Below, in pieces: positions 24,212 through 33,576 of a DNA stretch of 57,684 nt (position 1 is the first letter of the stretch; the number at the start of each line of letters is the position of its first letter). The position numbers were made by a program, and so were the translations under genes. Origin of the DNA: JAOUEA01 sp041287635 (GTDB lineage: Bacteria > Actinomycetota > UBA4738 > HRBIN12); NCBI GenBank assembly GCA_041287635.1, contig JBGGNG010000148.1:1-57684 (forward strand), in the 5' to 3' direction. The notes under the pieces were generated by a model. It was not told the origin of the DNA, searched no databases, and was given only the letters and a program-made list of their open reading frames with translations.

Positions 24212-25864
24212 CTACTCTTCGAACGAGCGGTACCAACGACCGCCGTTGTACTCGGCGACGACCGCTCTCCCGTCGGCCTCGCCGACGAAGCGGATGCGTT
24301 GCGGATCACGTTCCGCGCCCACGGCGAACCACCCGTCGTCCAGCGGGATCAGGGTCCGGGCATCGATCGCCCCCGCCACCTCGTAGGGCCACTGCAGCAC
24401 GAGTGCGCCCTTGCGCGCGAGGATGCGCATCAGGGGGGCCCACGGGTCGTTGTTGCGGTAGAGGCCGGGCGCGCCCCGGAGCGCCTCGGGGAGGTCGTCA
24501 GGCTCTGAGAGCCCGGTTCCCTCACGCCGGAACCAGGTCGGCCCGTGGAACGCCTCGACGACGGTCCCGTCGGCGTCGCGCACGAACTCCAACGGGAAGC
24601 GATCGAGCGCGTCGTGGACGACGAGGAACCCGTCGCCCGGCTCGGGCTCCAGGGGGTCTCGCTCGAGTCGCACGGTGACGGGCCCGAGCGAGACGGCCAG
24701 GCCGTCGTCGACGGCGGCGACGTCGATCTCCCGGCCGTCGTCACCGAGGTAGCGGCCCGCGTACGCCTCGGCGTTCCCGATCGCCGTGGGAGCGGGCGGC
24801 GCCCAGGTCGGCGGGGTCTCGGTCCCGGTGAGGCCGGCGCGCACCGCCGCGAGCGCGTACGCCGCGACCGAGCGCTTGTCGCCGCCGCCGTTCTGCAGGA
24901 TCACGAGCCCGAGGCCCTCGTCGGGCGAGGTCGCGAGCAGCGCCGTGTACCCGACCATGCCACCGGAGTGCGCGATCCATCGGTGGCCGTCGACGACCTC
25001 CTGCGACACGCCGTAGGCGTACCGGCCACCCTCGCCGTCGTCGGCCCCGCCCTCGGTCAGCATCGAGAACATCGCGTCGGTCATGATGCGGCCGCCCCGA
25101 CCGTCGGGCACATCGCCTCGCACGAGGAGCAGCCGCGCGTAGGCGGCCATGTCGATCGCGTCGGACGTGATGGAGCCGTCGGCCGTGTTCGACACGATGC
25201 GAGCGGCGGGCGACAGCGTGTGGCGCAGCTGCGGGGGTCGGTCCCACCGGGTCGGCTCGTAGCCCACGGCGGTCGTCAGGTACTCCTGCTCGGTGATACG
25301 GGCCACGGAGTGTCGCATGCCGAGCGGACCGAAGAGGCGCTCGGCGATCAGCTCCTCGATCGTCGAGCCCGTGACCCGCTCGAGACAGGCGCCGACGATC
25401 TTCCACCCGTCGTTCGAGTACCAGAACCGCTCCCCCGGGGCGGTCGTGGGCGGGTACTGCCGAGCCAGCCAGAGCGCGCCGTGGAGCGTGGGCGCCTCCT
25501 CGGTGCCGATCGCGAGACCGGATCTGTGTTGCATCAGATGGTGCAGGGTGATCGGTCCGAACGGCTCAGGGAGGTCGAGCCATGGCAGGATCTCGTTCAC
25601 GCTGACGTGCAGGTCGAGGCGGCCCGCCGCGGCCTCCTGCACCGCGACGATGCCGGCGAACGACTTGGAGATCGATCCGATCTGGAACCGAGTCTCGGGC
25701 CGCACCGGCGTGCCGGCGGCCACGTCGGCCATGCCGCGGACCGCGACGCCGAGGATCTCCTCACGGTCGGTGACCGCGAGGACCGCGCCAGCGGCGTGCG
25801 AGGACTCGAGGTGGTGCTCGAGGGCCGCCCCGACGCGGTCGAATGCCTCCTGCAGACCAGGCAT
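24212..25864 (-). CDS. Serine beta-lactamase-like hydrolase (S12 family)
   Basis: 550 residues from ATG 25862-25864. The fold of class C beta-lactamases and D-Ala-D-Ala peptidases: S64-I-S-K67 (GSISKSF), Y149-S-N151 (WYSND) and HSGG for the third motif. There is no signal peptide, so it is cytoplasmic. The C-terminal 200 residues form an extra beta-rich domain (YAGRYLGDDGREI, ...GRAVVAEYNGG) like those following the hydrolase domain in many esterase-like S12 proteins. Likely an esterase or peptidase of unknown substrate rather than an antibiotic resistance enzyme. Starts 16 bases after the ndk stop. Confidence 0.85.
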   Translation of the reverse strand: MPGLQEAFDRVGAALEHHLESSHAAGAVLAVTDREEILGVAVRGMADVAAGTPVRPETRFQIGSISKSFAGIVAVQEAAAGRLDLHVSVNEILPWLDLPEPFGPITLHHLMQHRSGLAIGTEEAPTLHGALWLARQYPPTTAPGERFWYSNDGWKIVGACLERVTGSTIEELIAERLFGPLGMRHSVARITEQEYLTTAVGYEPTRWDRPPQLRHTLSPAARIVSNTADGSITSDAIDMAAYARLLLVRGDVPDGRGGRIMTDAMFSMLTEGGADDGEGGRYAYGVSQEVVDGHRWIAHSGGMVGYTALLATSPDEGLGLVILQNGGGDKRSVAAYALAAVRAGLTGTETPPTWAPPAPTAIGNAEAYAGRYLGDDGREIDVAAVDDGLAVSLGPVTVRLERDPLEPEPGDGFLVVHDALDRFPLEFVRDADGTVVEAFHGPTWFRREGTGLSEPDDLPEALRGAPGLYRNNDPWAPLMRILARKGALVLQWPYEVAGAIDARTLIPLDDGWFAVGAERDPQRIRFVGEADGRAVVAEYNGGRWYRSFEE

Positions 25865-25880
25865 GTCGGATGGTCCGCCG

Positions 25881-26288
25881 TCAGGCCACGAAGAACAGCG
25901 CGAGCTCGCGCTGGGCCGACTCCGGAGAGTCACTGCCGTGCACGATGTTCTCGCCGATCTCGGTGGCGAAGTCGCCTCGGATCGACCCGGGGGGGGCCTC
26001 GACGGGGTTCGTCGGTCCCATCAGCGTGCGCCAGCAGGTGATCGCGTCGTCGCCGGTCACCTTCGCCACCACCACCGGCCCGCCCGTGATGAAGTCGACG
26101 AGCTCGCCGAAGAACGGCTTATCGCGGTGTTCGCCATAGTGCTCCTCGGCCGTCGCACGGGGGATCGTGAACAGCCGCATCTCCTCGATCGCGAGACCTT
26201 TGGCTTCGACGCGCCGCAGCACCTCGCCCACGAGGCTGCGGCGCACGCCGTCGGGCTTCACGATCAACAGGGTGGATTCGGTCGCCAT
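25881..26288 (-). CDS. ndk: Nucleoside diphosphate kinase
   Basis: 135 residues. ESTLLIVKPDGVRRSLVGEV at the N-terminus and the phospho-histidine H117 in ENIVHGSDSPESA. It equalises nucleoside triphosphate pools. The C-terminus is truncated relative to the longer proteobacterial forms but normal for the family. Downstream of folC, as in other actinobacteria (valS-folC-ndk). The longer frame upstream (MPGSIPRRPTKH) has no support. Confidence 0.96.
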   Translation of the reverse strand: MATESTLLIVKPDGVRRSLVGEVLRRVEAKGLAIEEMRLFTIPRATAEEHYGEHRDKPFFGELVDFITGGPVVVAKVTGDDAITCWRTLMGPTNPVEAPPGSIRGDFATEIGENIVHGSDSPESAQRELALFFVA

Positions 26289-26342
26289 GTGCTTCGTCGG
26301 TCTCCTCGGGATCGAGCCGGGCACGGAGGCCGGCGCGGTGGC

Positions 26343-27629
26343 TCAGGTGGTCAGGCCGAGCGCCCGGCGGGCGTCGGCGACAGTGTACAGAGAGCCCGTC
26401 ACGCAGATGAGATCTCCAGGGCTCGCGGCTGCCCTGGCAGCGTCGAGCGCCTCGGCGACCGAGCCGTGGACCGTGACGGGCGTGCCCTCGGCGTCGAACG
26501 CCTCGGCGATCGGCGTGGCGTCGCCCGTGCGCTCGCTCTCGTTGCGAGCCGCGTAGGCCACGTCGGCGAGCGGGGCGAGCTGGGCGGCGATGCCGGCCAC
26601 ATCCTTGTTCTCGCCGATCGAGAGCACGAGGTGCAGTCGCTCCCAGAGGAAGAACTCCCGAAGCGCGACCGCGAGCGCTTCGGCCCCGGCGGGGTTGTGC
26701 GCACCGTCGAGGACGATCGCCGGCTGCCGGCCGACGACCTCGAGACGCCCGGGCCACCGCACGCCCGCGAGGGCCTCTCGCAGCGTTCCTTCCTCGAAGG
26801 CCTCGCCGAACAGCGACTCGCACGCCACGAGCGCCGCCGCCGCGTTGCGGACGGCGTGCTCGCCGAACAGCGGCAGGAACAGATCGTCGTACGAGGCGTG
26901 CAGGCCTCGCACCGCGAACGCCTGACCGCCGACCGCTTGCAGCCGTTCGGTGATCTCCCAATCGCGGAACTCGAGCGAGAGCGAGGCGCCGACCTGGTCG
27001 CATCGTGACTCGATCACGGCGAGCGCCTCGGCTTCCTGTTCGCGCACGACCACGGCCTTCCCGTCCTTGATGATGCCGGCCTTCTCCCCCGCCACTTCGG
27101 TCAACGTCGCACCGAGCTCCGGATGATCGAGGCCGATCGGGGTGATCACCGCGACGTCGCTCGAGATGAGGTTCGTGGCGTCCCACGTGCCTCCCATACC
27201 GACCTCGAAGACGCCGAGGGCCACCGGCTTGTCGGCGAACCACAGGTACGCGAAGGCCGTCAGCGCCTCGAAGTAGGTCACCCGCTCCTCGGACCGGCCG
27301 TCGACGAGTTCCAGGAACGGCTGCAGGTGCGTGAACTCCTCGGCGAACTCCTTCTCGGTGACGTCGACGCCGCAGACCGACAATCGCTCGGTCACGGACT
27401 CGAGATGCGGCGAGGTGTACAGACCCGTCGTGAGCCCGTGGGCGCACGCGATCTCGGTGGCGACCCGGGCGGCCGTGCCCTTGCCGTTCGTGCCGGTGAC
27501 GTGGATCGTCGGGTACGACAGCTGCGGATCGTCCAGGTAGGTCGCGAGCGCGAGGATGCGCGACAGATCGGGCACCATGCGCGTCTCCTTGCGATCCTCG
27601 AGCGCGGAGAGCGCTGCAGCGTAGTCCAT
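26343..27629 (-). CDS. folC: Folylpolyglutamate/dihydrofolate synthase
   Basis: 428 residues from ATG 27627-27629. Adds glutamates to folates (and makes dihydrofolate). The Mur-ligase-like fold shows the P-loop HVTGTNGKGTAARV, YTSPHLESVTERLSV, EVGMGGTWDATNL and the C-terminal LDGAHNPAGAEAL. Starts 8 bases after the valS stop with no clear Shine-Dalgarno, so translation is probably coupled. A polyglutamate-retaining folate pool matters here because the methyltransferase operon at 44-50 kb would deliver methyl groups to tetrahydrofolate. Confidence 0.94.
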   Translation of the reverse strand: MDYAAALSALEDRKETRMVPDLSRILALATYLDDPQLSYPTIHVTGTNGKGTAARVATEIACAHGLTTGLYTSPHLESVTERLSVCGVDVTEKEFAEEFTHLQPFLELVDGRSEERVTYFEALTAFAYLWFADKPVALGVFEVGMGGTWDATNLISSDVAVITPIGLDHPELGATLTEVAGEKAGIIKDGKAVVVREQEAEALAVIESRCDQVGASLSLEFRDWEITERLQAVGGQAFAVRGLHASYDDLFLPLFGEHAVRNAAAALVACESLFGEAFEEGTLREALAGVRWPGRLEVVGRQPAIVLDGAHNPAGAEALAVALREFFLWERLHLVLSIGENKDVAGIAAQLAPLADVAYAARNESERTGDATPIAEAFDAEGTPVTVHGSVAEALDAARAAASPGDLICVTGSLYTVADARRALGLTT

Positions 27630-27637
27630 CGGAAGGC

Positions 27638-30211
27638 TCAGCCCTGTGCGTCCGGCGACGGCTCGGAGGGTGGAGCGAGCACCGTCTCGACCGCGAACGC
27701 GTCGGCCTCGGCCTGATCGATGGCCCGGATGTTGCCCGCCTCCCGCAGATCGGCAGTGGTCTGGCTCAGCAGGCGCAGCCGGTCCTGCGTGTCGTGCACG
27801 GTGATCGAGTCGACCGCCGTCTTCAGCGACACCTTCGCGAGCGCCTTCTCCTTGCGCACGGCCGAGAGCACGGCGGCGGCCACCTCGTAGATCGCGGGGT
27901 CGCCGTCGCCATCGGCGTGCTCGGCCACCTCGGCGGCGACCGGCCAGGACGCCCGGTGCACCGACCCCTCGCGCCACCACGACCAGACCTCCTCGGTCAC
28001 GTAGGGCAGGAACGGTGCGAACAGGCGCAGCAGCACGTCGAGCGCGGCTCGCAAGGCGCCGATCGCCGACGCAGCTCCCTCGGGGCCGTGCGCGCCGTAG
28101 GCGCGTTGCTTCACGAGCTCGAGGTAGTCGTCGGTGAACCCCCAGAAGAACCGCTCGACGCCGTCGAGCGCCTTCGAGTGCTCGTAGGTGTCGAGCGCCT
28201 CGGTCGCATCGCTCACCACCGACGCGAGGGTGCACAGCATCGCTCGGTCGACCGGCTCGGTCACCTCGCCGGGCGGAGCCTCCATCGAGAGGACGAACCG
28301 CGAGGCGTTCAGGATCTTGATCGCGAGACGGCGGCCGACCTTCATCTGCTGGTCGTCGATCGCGGCGTCGTAGCCGAGACGAGCGCTCGCCGCCCAGTAC
28401 CGCACGGCGTCGGCGGAGTGGCGCTCGAAGACCTCGGTCGGCACGACCACGTTCCCCTTGGACTTCGACATCTTCTTGCGGTCGGGATCGAGCACGAACC
28501 CGCTGATCGCCGCGTTCGTCCACGGCAGCGAGTCGTGCTCGAGATGGGCGCGCAGGACCGTGTAGAACAGCCAGGTACGGATGATGTCGTGCGCCTGCGG
28601 TCGCAGGTCCATCGGGAAAAGCCGCTGGAACAGGTCGGGGTCGTCCTCCCACCGCGCTGCGATCTGGGGCGAGAGCGACGACGTCGCCCACGTGTCCATC
28701 ACGTCGGGGTCGCCGGCGAACCCACCGGGCACACCGCGCTGATCGGCGGTGTAGCCGGGCGGCACGTCGTCGAGCGGATCGATCGGGAGCGCTGCTTCCG
28801 CGGGCAGGATCGGCTCGTCGTAGATCGGCTCGCCGGCGTCGTCGAGCGGGAACCAGACAGGGAACGGCACGCCGAAGTAGCGCTGACGGCTGACCGCCCA
28901 GTCCTGGTTCAGCCCCTCGACCCAGCTGGCGAATCGTGAGCCCATGAACCCCGGGTGCCACGCGATCTGACGCCCGCGCTCGAGCAGCGGGTCCTTGAAC
29001 TCCAGCGTCTTCACGAACCACTGACGGCTCGAGATCACCTCGAGCGGCCGGTCGCCCTTCTCGTAGAACTTCACGACGTGCTGGACGGGCTCCGGCTCCC
29101 CGACGAGCCAGCCGCCGTCGCGGAGCAGCTCGACGATCTGCTTCCGTGCCTGCTTCGCCCCCTTGCCCTCGAGCTGCGCCATCGCCGCGTTGGCCGCGTC
29201 GGCGTCGCGCGACTCCCACCCGGGCTCGCCGAACCGGCCGGCGGCGAGCGTGCCGTCGCGGCGCACGATCACCCTGGCAGGCAGTCCCAGGTCACGCCAC
29301 CAGACGACATCGGTGACGTCGCCGAACGTGCAGATCTGCGCCGCACCGGTTCCCTTCTCGGGCTCGGCGAGCTCGTGCGCGACCACCGGCACCGGCACAC
29401 GGAACACCGGCGTGAGCGCGGTCGCCCCGACCAGGGGCGCGTACCGCTCGTCGTCGGGGTTCACGACGAGGGCGACGCACGCCGGGATCAGCTCCGGGCG
29501 CGACGTCTCGATCTCGATCCGGCCGCTCCCGTCCTCGAGGTCGAACGCGACCCGATGGTAGGTGCCCGCGACCTCGCGATCCTCGATCTCGGCCTGCGCG
29601 ACCGCCGTGCGGAAATCGACGTCCCACATCGTGGGCGCCTCGGCGGTGTAGGCCAGTCCGCCGCGCACGAGCCGGAGGAAGGCGCGTTGGGACGCGCGAC
29701 GGGAGACCTCGCCGATCGTCGTGTAGGTCTGGCGCCAGTCGACCGACAGCCCCAGCCGCCGGAACAACGCCTCGAACGCCTTCTCGTCCTCGGTCGTGAG
29801 CCGCTCGCAGAGCTCGATGAAGTTCGGCCTGCTGACCGCGACGGGGCCGTCGTCGGGGCGCTCCAGCCTCGAGACGTCGAACGCGGGGTCAGCCGGCAGC
29901 GAGGGATCGCAGCGGACGCCGAAGTAGTTCTGCACGCGTCGCTCCGTGGGCAGGCCGTTGTCGTCCCAGCCCATCGGGTAGAAGACCTCGTCGCCGCGCA
30001 TGCGCCGGTAGCGCGCCACGAGGTCGGTATGCGTGTACGACATCACGTGGCCGATGTGCAACGACCCACTCGCCGTGGGCGGCGGGGTGTCGATCGCGAA
30101 GACCTCGTCCCTCGTCTTCGTGCGATCGAAGTGGTACGTGCCGGCGGCTTCCCACCACTCGTCCCACTTCGCTTCCAGACCGTCGAGCGACGGCTTCTCG
30201 GGCACGCTCAT
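27638..30211 (-). CDS. valS: Valine--tRNA ligase
   Basis: 857 residues, class I synthetase. HIGH motif in SGSLHIGHVMSYTHTD (about residues 50-60), the editing domain in the middle, DTWATSSLSPQ, KMSKS motif in DRKKMSKSKGNVV, and an anticodon-binding helical domain with the tryptophan-rich FLPYVTEEVWSWWREG. A C-terminal coiled coil is reduced compared with the long ValRS type. MSYTHTDLVARY and GWDDNGLPTERRVQNYFG fit the compact ValRS group. No T-box leader is seen; the transcript looks leaderless. Confidence 0.95.
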   Translation of the reverse strand: MSVPEKPSLDGLEAKWDEWWEAAGTYHFDRTKTRDEVFAIDTPPPTASGSLHIGHVMSYTHTDLVARYRRMRGDEVFYPMGWDDNGLPTERRVQNYFGVRCDPSLPADPAFDVSRLERPDDGPVAVSRPNFIELCERLTTEDEKAFEALFRRLGLSVDWRQTYTTIGEVSRRASQRAFLRLVRGGLAYTAEAPTMWDVDFRTAVAQAEIEDREVAGTYHRVAFDLEDGSGRIEIETSRPELIPACVALVVNPDDERYAPLVGATALTPVFRVPVPVVAHELAEPEKGTGAAQICTFGDVTDVVWWRDLGLPARVIVRRDGTLAAGRFGEPGWESRDADAANAAMAQLEGKGAKQARKQIVELLRDGGWLVGEPEPVQHVVKFYEKGDRPLEVISSRQWFVKTLEFKDPLLERGRQIAWHPGFMGSRFASWVEGLNQDWAVSRQRYFGVPFPVWFPLDDAGEPIYDEPILPAEAALPIDPLDDVPPGYTADQRGVPGGFAGDPDVMDTWATSSLSPQIAARWEDDPDLFQRLFPMDLRPQAHDIIRTWLFYTVLRAHLEHDSLPWTNAAISGFVLDPDRKKMSKSKGNVVVPTEVFERHSADAVRYWAASARLGYDAAIDDQQMKVGRRLAIKILNASRFVLSMEAPPGEVTEPVDRAMLCTLASVVSDATEALDTYEHSKALDGVERFFWGFTDDYLELVKQRAYGAHGPEGAASAIGALRAALDVLLRLFAPFLPYVTEEVWSWWREGSVHRASWPVAAEVAEHADGDGDPAIYEVAAAVLSAVRKEKALAKVSLKTAVDSITVHDTQDRLRLLSQTTADLREAGNIRAIDQAEADAFAVETVLAPPSEPSPDAQG

Positions 30212-30218
30212 GGGGCGC

Positions 30219-30224
30219 AGTCTA
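30219..30224 (-). promoter_or_regulatory. Candidate -10 element (TAGACT) of valS
   Basis: TAGACT on the minus strand ends 7 bases before the valS ATG, and no Shine-Dalgarno is present. Confidence 0.4.
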
Positions 30225-30333
30225 CGGAACGGCTCCCGGCGCGAAGCGCCGGCCCCGAACGAGCGGTGTTCCGTCGCCCCTGCCCGGTGCAGTAGGCTTC
30301 CGTCCGCACCACTCCAACCGAAAGGAGTACGCG

Positions 30334-30723
30334 TTGCTCGCAGAGATCGATTTCGGCGAGATCTTGTGGACCACGGTCGTGATCTTCTTCATGATCGCGT
30401 ACCTGATGATCCTGTTCCGGGTCATCTTCGACATCTTCCGCAACCACGCGATGTCGGGTGGCATGAAGGCCGTGTGGCTGATCGCCCTGCTGTTCCTGCC
30501 GTTCCTCACGTTGTTCATCTACGTGATCGTGCACGGCAAGGACATGGCGCAGCGCGACGTCGCGCAGCAGAAGGCGGCCGAGGCCGACTTCCAGCAGTAC
30601 GTGCAGAAGGCCGCCGCCGACGCCGGGCCTTCCGGCGAGATCGCCAAGGCCAAGGAGCTGCTCGACTCCGGAGCGATCAGCCAGGAGGAGTTCGACGCGC
30701 TGAAGAAGAAGGCGCTCTCCTGA
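30334..30723 (+). CDS. Small membrane protein with SHOCT domain
   Basis: 129 residues starting at TTG 30334, supported by AAAGGAG six bases upstream. Two membrane helices (WTTVVIFFMIAYLMILFRVIF and VWLIALLFLPFLTLFIYVIV) separated by a short loop resemble the PLD-nuclease N-terminal membrane domain. A Gln/Ala-rich cytoplasmic helix then leads to a C-terminal SHOCT motif, IAKAKELLDSGAISQEEFDALKKK (landmarks LLDSGAIS and EEFDALK). SHOCT modules are thought to mediate oligomerisation. Function unknown. A TAGGCT at 30293-30298 may be its -10. Confidence 0.8.
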   Translation: MLAEIDFGEILWTTVVIFFMIAYLMILFRVIFDIFRNHAMSGGMKAVWLIALLFLPFLTLFIYVIVHGKDMAQRDVAQQKAAEADFQQYVQKAAADAGPSGEIAKAKELLDSGAISQEEFDALKKKALS

Positions 30724-30751
30724 GCTGAGCGCGCCGCATCGGCATCACGAC

Positions 30752-30779
30752 GGAGCCCGGCCGATGTCGGCCGGGCTCC
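30752..30779. terminator. Bidirectional terminator hairpin
   Basis: A perfect 11-bp stem, GGAGCCCGGCC paired with GGCCGGGCTCC around a six-base loop (GATGTC), lies between the convergent SHOCT gene and META lipoprotein gene. It is 28 bases after the first stop and 6 bases from the second. There is no long U-run on either strand, but position and stem strength fit a shared terminator. Confidence 0.75.
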
Positions 30780-30785
30780 TCCGCG

Positions 30786-31600
30786 TCACGACGCGACGAG
30801 CGAGAGGAGGAACGCGCCCTCGCTGTCGGAGAGCGTCATCGCCGACCCGGCGATCGTGTAGCTCGCGGCCTCGTCGAGGCCCGTCAGGATCGCCTGTTCC
30901 TGCTCCGCCACGACGGGTTCGCAGGCCATCTTGGTCGACGCGATCTCCGAGAAGGAGATCGCGCCCACACTGGGGTCGCCGTCGATCGAGTACGAGCCGT
31001 TGAGCCTGTTGCAGCCCGTGCTGCCCGAGACGACGCCGGCGTCGAAGACGAGGTCGGCATCGGCACCTGCGATCGTCGACGACACCGCGTCGCTGCCGAT
31101 CGCGATGGCGTCGACACGCCACGCGGTGCCCTCCAGCGGCACGGGCTGCTCGGCCGTGAACGTCAACGGCGTCTCGGCTCCCGAGAGCAAGAGGGAGCCA
31201 CCCTCGTCGACGAAGCGAAGGCATCCACCTCCCCCAGGGCCGCGACGTAGGCCGCGTCGAGCCGCATCAGCGGCTCCTCGCACGCCATCATCGTCATGCC
31301 GCTGGTCTTGATCGAGATCGCACCGTCGGCGCTCGCCGTGTACGAGCCGGCGTAGTTGTTGCAGCCCGCCGACCCGCCCGCCGTGCCGTCGTCCTCGAAC
31401 CTGATCGTGACCCGCGCGTGCTCAGGCACGACCTCGTCGACGAGCGCCTCGGTCGCCGCGGCCTCGAGGATCCATGTGACCCCCACGATCGACGCCGCGG
31501 GATCGCCGCCGGCACCGGAAGACCCGCCATCGGCGCACCCAGTCATCACGCTGACGATCAGGGCCGCGACGGCGAGCGAGCGGATCGGCGCCGCCCTCAG
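30786..31600 (-). pseudogene. Lipoprotein with two META domains, broken by a frameshift
   Basis: The upstream part has a lipoprotein signal (SLAVAALIVSVMTGC), then a first META domain (GVTWILEAAATE...GSAGCNNYAGSYTA...SGMTMMACEEPLMRLDAAYVAALGEVDAF, shown as landmarks). The frame then changes at about 31213-31220. The other frame continues with LRFVDEGGSLLLSG, and a second META domain follows with GTAWRVDAI, GSTGCNRLNGSYSI and TKMACEPVVAEQEQA. Restoring one base there joins them into a single protein of about 270 residues. META domains occur in envelope lipoproteins such as HslJ. Whether this is a true mutation, a sequencing error or frameshifting is open. No ordinary start is available; a CTG at 31600 overlapping the hdeD-like stop is one option. 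Confidence 0.75.
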
Positions 31601-32169
31601 GCCGCCACTTCCATGGACTTCTTGGCGTGATGCAACTCGAACGCCATCACGATCTCGCCGATACCCCGGAAGATCGCCATGAAGCCCACCCAGATCAGGA
31701 TCAGGGCGATCCGGGCGTCGTAGTACTGCTGCGACACCCACATCGCCAGCAGGATCTCGAGGATGCCCACGGTGAGACCGAGCCACCACAGCGGGTTGCC
31801 CTCGCGCGACAGCACTGCGCCGATCACGTGCATCGATCCCATCAGCACCAGCAGGAAGCCCAGGACCGAAGCCAGAGCGAAGGCCGTATCGATCGGCCGG
31901 ATGAAGCCCCAGAGCGACCCGAGGACGAACAGGACCCCCAGCGCGATGTGGACGAACTTCCAGCCGCCGCTGACGGTCGTCGATGCGAGGAACTCGTTGA
32001 TCGCCGCCCCCAGGAACATCACGCCGAGCAAGATGCCCACGGTGGCCACCGACGTGACGTTGAAGCGGAGCACGAGCACGCCGATCATCAGCCACGCGAT
32101 GCCCGTGATCAGGAACAGCCACCAGTTCTTGGCGAAGCCGGTCGCCTCGCGTCGGATATCCGGTTCCAT
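31597..32169 (-). CDS. HdeD-family membrane protein
   Basis: 190 residues with six membrane helices in three pairs. It has the HdeD pattern GIAWLMIGVLVLRFNVTS, LLGVMFLGAAINEFLA, GVLFVLGSLWGFIRP and a duplicated GLTVGILEILLAMWV. HdeD was named for acid resistance in Escherichia coli, but most homologues are uncharacterised. The ATG at 32167-32169 follows a GGGGGG stretch; the ATG at 32179-32181 (four more residues) is equally possible. Immediately upstream of the META lipoprotein, so the two may form an envelope-stress unit. Confidence 0.85.
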   Translation of the reverse strand: MEPDIRREATGFAKNWWLFLITGIAWLMIGVLVLRFNVTSVATVGILLGVMFLGAAINEFLASTTVSGGWKFVHIALGVLFVLGSLWGFIRPIDTAFALASVLGFLLVLMGSMHVIGAVLSREGNPLWWLGLTVGILEILLAMWVSQQYYDARIALILIWVGFMAIFRGIGEIVMAFELHHAKKSMEVAA

Positions 32170-32276
32170 CGATCCCCCCATCCCGTCAGCGGGGCTCGCT
32201 GCCCCATCGGGGAATCATGGAACGCGGAGGGACCGACTTCCAGCATCTGCGGTGGATCGAGGAGATACCTTGCGAG

Positions 32277-33548
32277 CTAGGCGGTCTTCTCCTGGCGCTC
32301 GCTGCGCTTCTTCGTGGTCTTCGCGTGCGGCACCAAGGTGGGGTTCACGCCCGTGAGCACGACGTCCTTGTCGACGAGGCACTTCGTGACGTCCTCGCGC
32401 GAGGGCAGCTCGTACATCACGTTGAGCAGCACCTCTTCCATGATCGCGCGGAGGCCGCGCGCACCGGTGCCACGCATGATCGCCTGCTCGCTGATCGCAC
32501 GCAGCGCGTCGTCCTTGAACTCGAGCTCGACGCCGTCGAACTCGAAGAAGCGCTGGTACTGGCTCACGAGGGCGTTCTTCGGCTTCGTGAGGATGTCGAC
32601 GAGGGCGTCCTCGTCGAGGTTGTCGACGCTCGTGATCACCGGAAGGCGGCCGACGAACTCGGGGATCAAGCCGAACTTCAGCAGGTCCTCGGGCAACACC
32701 TGGGAGAAGACCTCGCCGATGTCCTTGTCGGCGCGGGACACGACGTCGGCACCGAAGCCGACGCCCTTGCGCCCGATGCGGCTCTCGATGATCTTGTCGA
32801 GGCCCGCGAAGGCGCAGCCACAGATGAACAGCACGTTGGTGGTGTCGATCTGGATGAACTCCTGGTGGGGGTGCTTGCGGCCACCCTGGGGCGGAACGCT
32901 CGCCTGCGTACCCTCGAGGATCTTCAGCAACGCCTGCTGCACGCCCTCGCCGGAGACGTCGCGCGTGATCGACGGGTTCTCGCTCTTGCGCGCGACCTTG
33001 TCGATCTCGTCGATGTAGATGATGCCGGTCTCGGCCTTCTTGACGTCGTAGTCGGCGGCCTGGATGAGCTTCAGCAGGATGTTCTCGACGTCCTCACCGA
33101 CGTACCCGGCCTCGGTGAGCGCCGTGGCGTCGGCGATCGCGAACGGCACGTTGAGCATGCGGGCCAGCGTCTGTGCCAGGTAGGTCTTGCCGCATCCGGT
33201 CGGCCCGAGGATCATGATGTTCGACTTCTGCAGCTCGACGTCGTCGGTCGTGGCCCCCACCTGGATGCGCTTGTAGTGGTTGTAGACCGCGACCGAGAGC
33301 ACCTTCTTCGCCCGCTCCTGGTCGACGACGTACTCGTCGAGGAACGAGAAGATCTCCTGCGGCTTGGGCAGATCGTCGAGCTTCAGCTCGGTCGTCTCGG
33401 AGAGCTCTTCCTCGATGATCTCGTTGCAGAGGTCGATGCACTCGTCGCAGATGTAGACGCCGGGGCCGGCGATCAGCTTCTTGACCTGCTTCTGGCTCTT
33501 CCCGCAGAAGGAGCACTTCAGCAGGTCGGAATCCCCGAACTTGGCCAT
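32277..33548 (-). CDS. clpX: ATP-dependent Clp protease ATPase subunit ClpX
   Basis: 423 residues. Zinc-binding domain with C12, C15, C34 and C37 (KCSFCGKSQK...VYICDECIDLC), then the AAA+ module: Walker A GPTGCGKT, Walker B IIYIDEIDKVARK, and the ClpP-docking IGF-like region. It unfolds tagged substrates and feeds them to ClpP; ssrA-tagged proteins are classical substrates, and tmRNA is at the end of this window. A weak AGAGG precedes the ATG. Lies 72 bases downstream of clpP, separated by a hairpin. Confidence 0.97.
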   Translation of the reverse strand: MAKFGDSDLLKCSFCGKSQKQVKKLIAGPGVYICDECIDLCNEIIEEELSETTELKLDDLPKPQEIFSFLDEYVVDQERAKKVLSVAVYNHYKRIQVGATTDDVELQKSNIMILGPTGCGKTYLAQTLARMLNVPFAIADATALTEAGYVGEDVENILLKLIQAADYDVKKAETGIIYIDEIDKVARKSENPSITRDVSGEGVQQALLKILEGTQASVPPQGGRKHPHQEFIQIDTTNVLFICGCAFAGLDKIIESRIGRKGVGFGADVVSRADKDIGEVFSQVLPEDLLKFGLIPEFVGRLPVITSVDNLDEDALVDILTKPKNALVSQYQRFFEFDGVELEFKDDALRAISEQAIMRGTGARGLRAIMEEVLLNVMYELPSREDVTKCLVDKDVVLTGVNPTLVPHAKTTKKRSERQEKTA

Positions 33549-33576
33549 CTGCCTCTCTTCCCTCTCCGACGGACCG

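Noticed and set aside
24212..25864. Antibiotic-resistance class C beta-lactamase
   Set aside because: The S-x-x-K, Y-x-N and H-x-G motifs fit the wider S12 family, but there is no signal peptide and there is an extra C-terminal domain, unlike secreted AmpC enzymes.
24545..27008. Long plus-strand open frames opposite the S12 hydrolase, ndk and folC
   Set aside because: Shadows of genes with clear catalytic motifs.
27638..30211. T-box riboswitch upstream of valS
   Set aside because: The -10-like element ends 7 bases before the ATG, leaving no leader in which a T-box could fold.
28955..30295. 446-residue plus-strand open frame
   Set aside because: Antisense to valS; composition and lack of motifs mark it as a shadow.
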